From the NCBI RefSeq assembly GCF_012927185.1, contig NZ_JABBGB010000002.1, forward strand, positions 992,001 through 1,056,000: a stretch of 64,000 nt of DNA, read 5' to 3'. Below, one piece after another: positions 44,902 through 53,266 of this stretch; within the stretch, counting starts at the first letter, position 1; each line of letters starts with the position of its first letter. Both the position numbers and the translations under genes were made by a program. The DNA is from Pseudoflavitalea sp. G-6-1-2 (GTDB taxonomy: Bacteria > Bacteroidota > Bacteroidia > Chitinophagales > Chitinophagaceae). The notes below the pieces were generated by a model, which saw only the letters and a program-made list of their open reading frames with translations, searched no databases and was not told where the DNA came from.

Positions 44902-45030
44902 CAGCATACGGAACTGTCTGCCGGAAAACTGGGGACACAACCGATTCCGGAAGCACGTATTGTGCAGACTCGACTCATGCAGTACGCTAGCTTCTGCCGT
45001 CTAAAACAAAACAGACAACTCCGTATGCTG
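44902..45030 (-). ncRNA. 129-nt structured element inside the copper operon (candidate cis-RNA)
   Basis: Ends 44902-44920 and 45012-45030 are inverted repeats of 19 nt differing at two positions. On the operon sense (minus) strand both become G-U pairs, giving an unbroken 19-bp helix; on the other strand they would be A-C mismatches. Inside on the sense strand are GCAG/CUGC, GCAC/GUGC and CCGGAA/UUCCGG hairpins, a multi-branch layout. It starts 12 nt after the stop of the first gene and ends 88 nt before the MbnP-like start. It does not show cobalamin, TPP or other riboswitch consensus I know. A miniature mobile element with terminal inverted repeats is the alternative. Confidence 0.45.
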
Positions 45031-45041
45031 TGTGGGATTGA

Positions 45042-45425
45042 TCAGGCGAATGCCGGTGGATGAAAAATGCTGTGGAGAGAAAATACAGTGAAGCGATTGT
45101 CACGGAAGAGATTGTGATCAGAAACAGGAGGCTGTTTCGCTTCAAAACTGAATGGTTCGAAATGCTCTACAAAATCCACAGTGGCCGGTCTCGCATTGTT
45201 CTTCTCGTTGGAAACCGGCGCCTCTGCTGCTTTTGCAAGCTCTTTGGTCAGATGGCATTTGCCGTAACAATATGCTACGGTGTTGCCTTTGTTTACGCAG
45301 AGATAGTTGGCAATGTAATCTTTGTTCACTTCGTAATCCAGCACAATGAACGGAACCGCCAGCATCTTGAAGAGTACCAGTATCATCAGATAAGCGACAG
45401 CCGTATTACGAATGAAGTTCTGCAT
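45042..45425 (-). CDS. Small membrane-anchored protein with CxxxC-type motif, first gene of copper operon
   Basis: A 127 aa protein with one N-terminal hydrophobic segment (TAVAYLMILVLFKMLAVPFIVLDYEV, about 8-33; anchor or uncleaved signal), then a conserved-looking block DYIANYLCVNKGNTVAYCYGKCHLTKEL (about 37-64) with Cys43, Cys54 and Cys58 and a His after the last Cys, followed by a low-complexity tail. Short proteins of this design precede copper-related and cytochrome genes in other Bacteroidota, but I know no assigned function; metal binding is inferred from the Cys/His cluster. It opens the operon; a -7 box TACTTTTG is right upstream. Confidence 0.65.
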   Translation of the reverse strand: MQNFIRNTAVAYLMILVLFKMLAVPFIVLDYEVNKDYIANYLCVNKGNTVAYCYGKCHLTKELAKAAEAPVSNEKNNARPATVDFVEHFEPFSFEAKQPPVSDHNLFRDNRFTVFSLHSIFHPPAFA

Positions 45426-45433
45426 TGCGGAAG

Positions 45434-45441
45434 CAAAAGTA
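45434..45441 (-). promoter_or_regulatory. -7 box of the copper operon
   Basis: The minus strand reads TACTTTTG, an exact TAnnTTTG match 9 bp upstream of ATG 45425, implying a leader of a few bases. No -33 box of correct spacing is clear. Confidence 0.4.
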
Positions 45442-45522
45442 ATTCATATCATTCAATTGCGATCAGCCATGCAGAACTTTCGTTAACAGATGCGATATAT
45501 AATCATTATACCATTTGTGGGT

Positions 45523-48500
45523 CTACTGTTTGATCAGTTTCAATACTGGAAGCGCTTTCTCAGAAATAAATTTCAGATAATACAACCCATTTGGAAGGCC
45601 GCTCAGATCAACAGATGTGGTGATCTTTTGTCCATTGGAAACACCCGCAAAAAAACGTCTGCGCTCAACACCAAACTGATCGATCACAGAGGCATATATC
45701 TTCTTAGCCGATCTCACCTGCAATTCCAGTAATGATCTGCCACTGGTGGGATTGGGATAGTATTTCACCTGATATCCCAGTGAAGGATTATCTGCAACAG
45801 CAGTGACCATTCTCAGCTCAAATGATTTGTTGTTCAAATCTCTGAGGCCATTCTTATCACTCACTTTTACGAAACAATATTTAGCAGGTGCGAGGCCGTT
45901 TGTATTCCACTGATATGATCCGCCTGTTGCAGACGAAGGAATATCTGCCGCAAGCAGCTGGTAAGTTCTGCCACTGTCTACAGACAAATGCAAGGTAACT
46001 TTGTTGCCGATATCTTTCCCTGACCATTCAATTTTGCTGGTAGATCCGATAACGATTTTTTGATTCTCTGCCGGTTTACGCAGGTGAAGATTGGGGTAAT
46101 TGAAATTAGCCTTGTTGATGAGTATTCCTGAAAAAGTATTACACCATTGACCTGAATACACGATATCTTCATCCCCATCATTATCAACATCCATCTCCAG
46201 TGCATCTACATAGTACTCATCACTGGTGACGTAAGGAAACTCAGGCGGCGTTTTTTCTATGAATGCCATAACACCATTCTGGTTGTAAAACATTTCCGAT
46301 CTATGAACTGCACCAGATCCGCGCATACTAAAAACATCTTTAAAACCATCGCCATTGAAGTCCGCAACTGCAGCAGCGCTCAGCGGGTTTATGCCTGTGA
46401 TTTTAGTATCAAATACGTCGTTTCCCCGATTCTCCATAATACTGCCATTTCCACAAAGCAGATCAAGATCATTGTCGTTATCAAAGTCAGCCCATCTGAA
46501 ATACTTGATTCCGTACTGATAGGCCACTTCAGCAAGCCTCCCTTTACCATTATTTTTCATTACATACAGATTCCCTCCAATGCTGACAGCTGCATCAATA
46601 AATCCATCATTATTATAGTCTGCCATTTCCAGCCATTCCTGCGAACAACTTCTCCTTTCATGACATTTCTCGTCTGCGTAAACTTTCACGAGTTTATTGG
46701 TTGTCCATTTGTACACTACATTGGTAGCTGTAAATATTTCATTGGAGCCATCATTGTCCAGGTCAACAACCGCTGCCTGATGAATTCCAAAAAGGTTAGT
46801 TGAAATTTTAGTAAAACTATTATTGCCATTGTTCCTCAGCAATATCAGTTCGTCTCCCCCGAAGGGATTCGGACTGTTGGTAACAATCACATCCAACAAA
46901 CCATCATTATCAAAGTCGCCGAAACGCCAGTTTGGGAGATTGAATCCAATATTATATGCGGTAGCCAGCTCTATTACTTTTGTGAATACAGGTTTGGAAA
47001 AATACGACCAGGTCAGGTTATGCACCATCATCGAATTATCTTTTTCAATGCAATCGTATTCTCCCATCTTACCCACATACAGAATATCTTCACGGCCATC
47101 ATGATCGAAATCGGCAATAGCAACATCGCCCGTGTATTCAGTCTGAGGCATAGGAAGACTTGCATTGGTGAATACGTCATTGCCCATGTTCTTCAAAATA
47201 GCGGAAGGATAACCGGCAGATGAACAAAAGATATCCAGTTTACCATCTTTGTTGAAGTCTTTCCAGAAGACTGCATTCTGTGTATACAAGCCGGGTATCT
47301 CGATGTTCTTAAATTCACCATTTCCTTCATTTTTATACAGGGTGGTAAAATGGGAGTTGTAATCCATGCTTCCGCAAATGATATCGAGGTCGTTATCATT
47401 ATCATAATCTGCAAAATCCATATACATCAGCCAGCGGGAAGGAAGATTGTTATTGAGCGATTCAAATTTGTTCCCACCTTTATTGATCAGTATCTGGGGT
47501 TGAATGCAAAAGGTAGTGCCAGGTTTATCGATGCCGGTATTGATGATTTCCGGTAACCCATCGGCATTCATATCGACCCATCTTATATTGCTGAGCATGG
47601 TTCCTTTCAGTCCTACTGCCTGTTCAGTAAGTTCCCCATTGTTGTTGATGAAAAGTTTTGCGTAACAAAATTCGCCGCTGCTGCCATTGATGAGCAAATC
47701 CATATCGCCGTCTTTATCACAATCAGCCCAGTCGAGATAAGATTTGTCTAACCCCGGCACACTGGTGGTCTTTTCGGTGAAGCTGCCATCGCCGTTATTG
47801 ATGTAGAGTTTGAATGCAGAAACTGTTGCAATGGATCTGCCGATATAGGAGATATCCATTTTCCCATCATTATTGAAATCTACTGCTTTTGCTTTCCCAT
47901 TGAAAGAGGGTGCGAATTTTTGTGGGGAGGCAACAAAGGTTCCATTTCCCTGATTCAGATAAAGGATGGGTTCAAATAAATAGGTATCGGCATTCCTCCC
48001 TGTAACCAGCACATCCATGTCGTTGTCGTTATCGTAATCTGCTACAGCAACGGCGGGCTCGATCCAGCGGCCAACAGGCGAGATCTTACGCTCGTAATAA
48101 AAGGTGGAGTCAGTTACAGATTCATTTCGAAAGATCCCTCCGCCATGCACCAGGTCGAGATCACCGTCGTTATCGAAATCACCCTTGTCCATCTTGCCGC
48201 TAAAAAGACTATTAACTACAGTCTGAAAAGCAGCAGGAGCGGGATCATTCAGACAGCTGACCTTTGCTCTCCATCCATATTTCCCCTGAGCACCCATGCC
48301 TGAAGCATAAAACCTGATAGTAAGAGAATTTCCACTGCTTCGAACAGCCCAATTACCTCCAGCATTGTTGATCACGGTCAATACGGGAGCTGCAGTTGAA
48401 TTTCCATCGAAGATGGTGAGCGCATCAGTTCTATCGTTAAAAAACAACGAATCAAAATGAAGCAGAAGACGACTGTTATCTGCCGAATTAAAGGTGATTA

Positions 48501-48741
48501 CTTTTTGCGGTGTGGGGTATCCTTCATAGCCGGTTGAATAACCGCCTTCATCCAGAAACCAGGCAGCACAGGTGGTAACGGTTCCTGTGTGCATTTTGTA
48601 TACAGGAAGCGAGGCAGACTGGGACCATAGATTGTAACTACTCAACAATACCAGAACGAGCATCGTTGTGCGTAAACCGGGGCGTAATAAATAAATCATA
48701 GAGAGTTTGTGCCGGGTAAATTCAATAAGGGGCTGGTTCAT
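45523..48741 (-). CDS. CUB and FG-GAP/VCBS repeat protein with T9SS C-terminal sorting domain
   Basis: A 1072 aa secreted protein. The signal peptide lies at about 26-41 (MLVLVLLSSYNLWSQ), so ATG 48699 (Met 15) may be the true start. Domains: a CUB-like region (about 55-165; DSLFFNDRTDALTIFDGNS and YGWRAKVSC), then at least ten FG-GAP/VCBS blades of the type GDFDNDGDLDLV, ADCDKDGDMDLL, ADYDNDNDLDII (about 180-880), each with DxDxDG calcium loops, forming one or two beta-propellers. It ends with a Por-type sorting domain (YYPNPTSGRSLLEL, about 992-1072) for export and surface attachment by the type IX system. Its position 66 bp after the GH2 gene makes it the last gene of the glycan locus. Confidence 0.9.
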   Translation of the reverse strand: MNQPLIEFTRHKLSMIYLLRPGLRTTMLVLVLLSSYNLWSQSASLPVYKMHTGTVTTCAAWFLDEGGYSTGYEGYPTPQKVITFNSADNSRLLLHFDSLFFNDRTDALTIFDGNSTAAPVLTVINNAGGNWAVRSSGNSLTIRFYASGMGAQGKYGWRAKVSCLNDPAPAAFQTVVNSLFSGKMDKGDFDNDGDLDLVHGGGIFRNESVTDSTFYYERKISPVGRWIEPAVAVADYDNDNDMDVLVTGRNADTYLFEPILYLNQGNGTFVASPQKFAPSFNGKAKAVDFNNDGKMDISYIGRSIATVSAFKLYINNGDGSFTEKTTSVPGLDKSYLDWADCDKDGDMDLLINGSSGEFCYAKLFINNNGELTEQAVGLKGTMLSNIRWVDMNADGLPEIINTGIDKPGTTFCIQPQILINKGGNKFESLNNNLPSRWLMYMDFADYDNDNDLDIICGSMDYNSHFTTLYKNEGNGEFKNIEIPGLYTQNAVFWKDFNKDGKLDIFCSSAGYPSAILKNMGNDVFTNASLPMPQTEYTGDVAIADFDHDGREDILYVGKMGEYDCIEKDNSMMVHNLTWSYFSKPVFTKVIELATAYNIGFNLPNWRFGDFDNDGLLDVIVTNSPNPFGGDELILLRNNGNNSFTKISTNLFGIHQAAVVDLDNDGSNEIFTATNVVYKWTTNKLVKVYADEKCHERRSCSQEWLEMADYNNDGFIDAAVSIGGNLYVMKNNGKGRLAEVAYQYGIKYFRWADFDNDNDLDLLCGNGSIMENRGNDVFDTKITGINPLSAAAVADFNGDGFKDVFSMRGSGAVHRSEMFYNQNGVMAFIEKTPPEFPYVTSDEYYVDALEMDVDNDGDEDIVYSGQWCNTFSGILINKANFNYPNLHLRKPAENQKIVIGSTSKIEWSGKDIGNKVTLHLSVDSGRTYQLLAADIPSSATGGSYQWNTNGLAPAKYCFVKVSDKNGLRDLNNKSFELRMVTAVADNPSLGYQVKYYPNPTSGRSLLELQVRSAKKIYASVIDQFGVERRRFFAGVSNGQKITTSVDLSGLPNGLYYLKFISEKALPVLKLIKQ

Positions 48742-48807
48742 TAAAATTTACCCGGCTAAGATAAACAAAACCCCTGAATCGGAGTTTTTGTCAGTAAAAG
48801 CCTGTAC

Positions 48808-51435
48808 TCACCTTATTTTCACACTGGTTTCGGCTACATTCCAACCATACACCTGTACTTCTTTTGGAGACAGATCAGTTGCAGGATATTCCACTTCAAT
48901 CACCTTGCTTTCTCCCGGCATTACACTTACATAATTGTCAGAGAAGAATGCAGGCAATATGCGCTTGCCGGTTTTTGTATCGATCAGCGCAACACGATTG
49001 AAAAATGCAACAGGCTGTTTTGCATCATTACTGAGCGTCACCTGTACTATACCTTTTGCAGTTTCTTTTGCAGACACTTGCAGCCTTGCCGAAGGCATCT
49101 GCTGTAATGCAGTGAACTGCTTATCTGCTCCGGGCAGCCAATAGAAATTCTCATCGATCAGCTTACGCTGTGCATTACGGATACGCAGCAACACAAAAGA
49201 TCCTGCATTTTTACCGAGTGATGAAAGAAATCCATTCAGCGGAAATATTTTCTGCACTGTTGCTGGTCCAACTTCGCTGAACGCCTGGGAGTACATGGTA
49301 TCCTTTCCCGACTTCACATCAACCACATGCGCTTCGAGCATCAGATTGGTGGCCCGTTCAAATCCGTGGTTTGCCAGCATGATCATGCTATCGGTCGGAT
49401 TCATCATGATGTGCAGCGGTTTGCTTCCGGTTCGCAATCCGTAAAGGCAGGCATTTACATCGAGATAATAATCGTACATCTGCCCACGGAGTGATGTCCA
49501 TGGGTTCTGTGTTTTCCAGATGATGGTACCGGTGTACCAATCCCACATATGTGCGGTATGTCCTTCGATCAGTGATCGATATTGCGTATAATTCACCAGC
49601 TGAGCTTTCATCGCAAAATCTTTGGCGTCTTTAACAGCGCCGTAAGCATTCACATGATGATGATAAGGGATGTATTTGTGGTATTCCCATACGCTGTCTG
49701 CTTTTCCGTTTATTGGAGGCGGAACAAGGTTTTCAACAGGAATGAATCGCAGCAGAGATGCATAATCACCTACACCAACCGATCCTATTTCTGAGTTGAA
49801 AGGGAAGGTTCTGTAGTTCCAGAATACACTTTCGTCCTGAATAGTGTAAGGCCCGTCGCCATTGCCTCCGAGGCTGTTGTAGCTCATGCTGTCGCTGTTG
49901 GAGTAATCGAAGAAACGGCGCGTGCCATCGAGCATGGGCAGCAATGAATCGCGGAGAGCATGCAGAATATCATCGGGAGGAGCAATTTCGTTACCTCCGC
50001 ACCAGAAAGCCAGTGATGGATAATTTCTGATCAGCTTTATCTGATCGGCCATTGTTTCGATGGTGAGGTTATGATTGTCAGGATATTTTCTGCGTGTCCA
50101 CTGATCATCTTTTTTCATGGGATCGAGCCAGCGTCCATTGCAGTCGCCACTGAACCAGAAATCCTGAAACACCAGCATGCCGTATTTGTCGCAGGCCTCA
50201 TAGAATTCAGGACGCTCGGTGAGCGCTCCCCCCCAGATGCGGATGAGATTGAGATTCATATCGCGATGGAATCTTACCTCTGCATCGTAACGTTCAGGCG
50301 AGAAACGAAGCATCGCATCGGAGATGATCCAGTTACCGCCTTTGATGAAGATCTTTTGTCCGTTTACATTGGTCTGCATGCTTTGTGTGTGACCATTCCA
50401 CACGGTTTCAATCTGCCTCACACCAATCTGCAGTTCTTCTTTGTCTGAAACTTTTTTATCCGACTGAATGAATTGCACACTTGTTTTGTAAAGATGTTGC
50501 GGGCCATAACCAGCCGGCCACCAGAGCTTTGGATTGTTCAGCTGAAATGCGGGCATCGATACTTCAACAGATTCGCCTGCGCGAACTGAAACCGATTGCT
50601 GAATTGAATTTCCATCCAGCTGATATTGCAGTATTCCTTTCACAGAAGCATTGCCTGCATTGGTAATGCGGCAACTCATATTGATCAATGCCGGCGCTTG
50701 TTTTCCATCCACTTTTCTCTTTCCCGGAACTGTTGTGATCACATGCAGATCTGAAATATTCACGGCCCCGGTTTTCTCGATGGTCACTTTATCCCAGATG
50801 CCTGTGTTGCGATCACGAACCGGCTGGATCCAGTCCCATCCTGCGGTGTAGGGTGTAGTAAGATCGCGGGCAATGGTTCCGTCCCCGCCCTGCCCTCCGT
50901 TGGGATTGCCCACATTATCGGGAGGATAAACCAACACGGCGAGCCTGTTCTTTTTTCCTGATCTCAGTACAGAAGTGATATTGTATTGCTGCCGCAACAG
51001 CATTCCTTCATGTGTTTTACTGTTCAGCTTTTTGCCATTGAGCCAGACCTCGCATTTGTAGTTCACGCCTCTGAACTGCAGCCATACCTGCTCCCCTGCT
51101 GCAGCATCGGTTTCAAAATCTTTTACGAACCAGTAAGTGTAATGTGCGTTGCCTGTTGCATAGATATCGGGGATCCGCTGATTGTTCATGCCAATGAATG
51201 GATCGGGCACCAGCTTATTGTTCAGCAATGTGGTGAGCACAGTTCCGGGAACTGTAGCAGGCAACCACTCCTTCAACTCAAAACCTGCATCTGATAAGGC
51301 AGCTCCATCAGTTTTCACTTCACTGATATTGCGGCAGTACCAACCGGTATTCAACTCAATGCGATTTTGCGAAAAGAGTGTGTTGCATGCAAGCAACAAC
51401 ATCAAAAACAGACAATGCTGAAATAGTTTTCTCAT
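48808..51435 (-). CDS. Glycoside hydrolase family 2, beta-mannosidase / exo-glucosaminidase type
   Basis: An 875 aa exported GH2 enzyme (signal peptide MRKLFQHCLFLMLLLACNTLFSQ; the Cys could also be a lipobox, LLAC). Domains in order: sugar-binding jelly roll (LPATVPGTVLTTLL, about 58-71, and YWFVKDFET), Ig-like, TIM barrel with FIKGGNWIISDAMLR (about 374-388), acid/base Glu in WCGGNEIAPP (about 471-480) and nucleophile Glu in FNSEIGSVG (about 550-558), then C-terminal Ig-like domains. This layout fits mannosylglycoprotein endo-beta-mannosidase or exo-beta-D-glucosaminidase relatives. The intact NE at the acid/base argues against the CsxA-type Asp variant. It follows SusD across a terminator and likely acts on the sugar imported by SusCD. 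Confidence 0.88.
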   Translation of the reverse strand: MRKLFQHCLFLMLLLACNTLFSQNRIELNTGWYCRNISEVKTDGAALSDAGFELKEWLPATVPGTVLTTLLNNKLVPDPFIGMNNQRIPDIYATGNAHYTYWFVKDFETDAAAGEQVWLQFRGVNYKCEVWLNGKKLNSKTHEGMLLRQQYNITSVLRSGKKNRLAVLVYPPDNVGNPNGGQGGDGTIARDLTTPYTAGWDWIQPVRDRNTGIWDKVTIEKTGAVNISDLHVITTVPGKRKVDGKQAPALINMSCRITNAGNASVKGILQYQLDGNSIQQSVSVRAGESVEVSMPAFQLNNPKLWWPAGYGPQHLYKTSVQFIQSDKKVSDKEELQIGVRQIETVWNGHTQSMQTNVNGQKIFIKGGNWIISDAMLRFSPERYDAEVRFHRDMNLNLIRIWGGALTERPEFYEACDKYGMLVFQDFWFSGDCNGRWLDPMKKDDQWTRRKYPDNHNLTIETMADQIKLIRNYPSLAFWCGGNEIAPPDDILHALRDSLLPMLDGTRRFFDYSNSDSMSYNSLGGNGDGPYTIQDESVFWNYRTFPFNSEIGSVGVGDYASLLRFIPVENLVPPPINGKADSVWEYHKYIPYHHHVNAYGAVKDAKDFAMKAQLVNYTQYRSLIEGHTAHMWDWYTGTIIWKTQNPWTSLRGQMYDYYLDVNACLYGLRTGSKPLHIMMNPTDSMIMLANHGFERATNLMLEAHVVDVKSGKDTMYSQAFSEVGPATVQKIFPLNGFLSSLGKNAGSFVLLRIRNAQRKLIDENFYWLPGADKQFTALQQMPSARLQVSAKETAKGIVQVTLSNDAKQPVAFFNRVALIDTKTGKRILPAFFSDNYVSVMPGESKVIEVEYPATDLSPKEVQVYGWNVAETSVKIR

Positions 51436-51499
51436 GATTGCGGATAAAATGTAAGTGGCCGTTCAACAGCCATTGTTTCGATGAAATTAACCAATAAAA

Positions 51500-51540
51500 T
51501 TAAAAAGGCCGGACCGGAGCACAACCTCTCCGTCCGGCCA
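51500..51540 (-). terminator. Terminator between susD and the GH2 gene
   Basis: GGCCGGAcCGGAG (51508-51520) pairs with its complement ending at 51539, with one bulged base and an 8-nt loop. On the minus strand TTTTTAATTTTA follows. It would separate susCD expression from GH2 and FG-GAP expression, at least partly. Confidence 0.82.
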
Positions 51541-51597
51541 AAGAGGGGAACTACTACCCTCTGTTGCTTGTTGCTTATCGACTGGGGACGTAAATCA

Positions 51598-53235
51598 TTA
51601 TGGTTTTTTGTTCCACCAAAGTTTTGTTCCTCCGTTATCCGGTCCGCCCAGAGTAGCAATGGCACGCTGATAGCCGCCTGTATTGCTGCTCACATATTTT
51701 GAAGGGATGGGTAGACGTTGAATGAATCCGGGAATGGCTCCTGCACTGTTGTTCAGCACAACAGGGAACAGTTTGGGAAAACCTGTTCTGCGGAATTCGG
51801 TCCAGGCTTCCTGTCCATCGGGATAGAGTGCAATCCATTTTTGTGTAATGATCCTTTCGAGCTTAACATCTTTACCGGCAGCGCCATCCCACTTGATGGT
51901 AATGGTGCTCAGGTTGGCATTGCCCGCCGGTACGTTGTTGGCGCCCGCTACTTTCGATTTGGGATCAACATAAGGCGCTGCCTTGCTTACATCATCCGAT
52001 TTGTAGGCGGCAGCAGAACCCGCTCCCCACTCTTCAAAAGAAAGATCGATGCCCATTTCATAATTGTCTTTTATGTCACCGGCATTGGCCCAGCCTTCGA
52101 GTGCAGCTTCGGCTTTCAGGAAAGCCGCTTCCGCAGCAGATGCCAGTTTAGCCTTTCCGCTCTGCGGATTGAAATAATCAGTAGCAGAAGATTTTCCCAG
52201 TGGTTTGGAATAACCAGAGTACCTGTCTTTTCCATCGATGTCAACGCCATTGCGGATACCGATGTACTGACCATTCACTGCAGGATCAGTTGCTTTGGTC
52301 ATATAGTTGCCGATACGCGGATCATTGTATCCGTTCATCAATGATGCCAGCGGCGCACCCGATCTGATATCACCCCAGCTGTTGATGATTACACCAATGG
52401 GGCTTTCAGTTTTATAATCTACCAGTGCATTGTCAGCCACCGCAGTGAGCAATCCGCCATTGGCAGGATTGAGCGCTTTCTCACCCTGCGTTTTTGCAGT
52501 GGCAAGATCTGCATATTTGATGCGCAGCGCCAGTCTCAGGCGAAGCGTATTCACCAGCTTGTTCCATTTTTTGGGATCGCCACCATACACGAGGTCGGCG
52601 CTTTTGAAAGCAGGGCTCGCTGTTTTGGTGCCTGCCACATAAGGCTTCAGTTTGTCTGCTGCATAATCCAGGTCTGCGAAAAACGCATTGTATGCATCTT
52701 TCTGAGAATCGTAATCGACGGTGAGATCTGCATTTGGTTTGGCAAACTTCGTGTAGATAACCGGACCGAAAATATCAGACACACGATGCATTTCGATAAC
52801 GTTGAGAATCTTGGCCATCGCATCGGCATCGCTCAGATCGGCCGTTTTATATTTCGGTGCATTTTTGAAATAGTCGAAGGTGGATTGCATCACACCATCG
52901 AAAGCGATATTGAGCACCCACTCATTCCAGCCATCCATCATAAAATAGTTGCTGTTATTGTTGTTGCCATTGAATGGCGTGGGCGTCATCATATATCCGC
53001 TGTAAATATCTGCATTGAGGTTTTGCTGCAGCTGATAGCGCCAGTGCTCCCAGCAAACCAGGCTGCGCTGTGCATTTTTCAATGGCATCACAACAGACTG
53101 GAAGTCGGACAGAAACACATCGTCTGTAACACCAGCCGGATTGGTATTGATGGTATCGAATCTTTTGGTGCACCCTGTGCCCAGCATCACCAGGCAGCTA
53201 AGCGCAATGATCGATTTTTTATGATTGATTTTCAT
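51598..53235 (-). CDS. SusD/RagB family glycan-binding lipoprotein
   Basis: A 545 aa surface lipoprotein (MKINHKKSIIALSCLVMLGTGC, lipobox GTGC, Cys 22) of the SusD-like family, closest in pattern to the SusD_2 group (RFDTINTNPAGVT at about 25-37; WRYQLQQNLNADIYSGYM; TPR-like helices; QKWIALYPDGQEAWTEFRRTGFPKL at about 466-490, the hallmark C-terminal region). It caps the SusC barrel and binds the substrate. It follows SusC2 by 31 bp. It is the only SusD for two SusC genes. Confidence 0.93.
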   Translation of the reverse strand: MKINHKKSIIALSCLVMLGTGCTKRFDTINTNPAGVTDDVFLSDFQSVVMPLKNAQRSLVCWEHWRYQLQQNLNADIYSGYMMTPTPFNGNNNNSNYFMMDGWNEWVLNIAFDGVMQSTFDYFKNAPKYKTADLSDADAMAKILNVIEMHRVSDIFGPVIYTKFAKPNADLTVDYDSQKDAYNAFFADLDYAADKLKPYVAGTKTASPAFKSADLVYGGDPKKWNKLVNTLRLRLALRIKYADLATAKTQGEKALNPANGGLLTAVADNALVDYKTESPIGVIINSWGDIRSGAPLASLMNGYNDPRIGNYMTKATDPAVNGQYIGIRNGVDIDGKDRYSGYSKPLGKSSATDYFNPQSGKAKLASAAEAAFLKAEAALEGWANAGDIKDNYEMGIDLSFEEWGAGSAAAYKSDDVSKAAPYVDPKSKVAGANNVPAGNANLSTITIKWDGAAGKDVKLERIITQKWIALYPDGQEAWTEFRRTGFPKLFPVVLNNSAGAIPGFIQRLPIPSKYVSSNTGGYQRAIATLGGPDNGGTKLWWNKKP

Positions 53236-53266
53236 CTTGCTTCAATTGTAATGTTTCAGAATGGGG

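Noticed and set aside
44902-45030. A cobalamin, TPP or SAM riboswitch in the copper operon
   Set aside because: None of the conserved boxes of these classes is present, so I describe it only as an unassigned structured element.
45523-48741. FG-GAP protein as an integrin-like adhesin unrelated to the glycan locus
   Set aside because: Strand, spacing (66 bp from GH2) and T9SS export tie it better to the locus, though this cannot be proven here.
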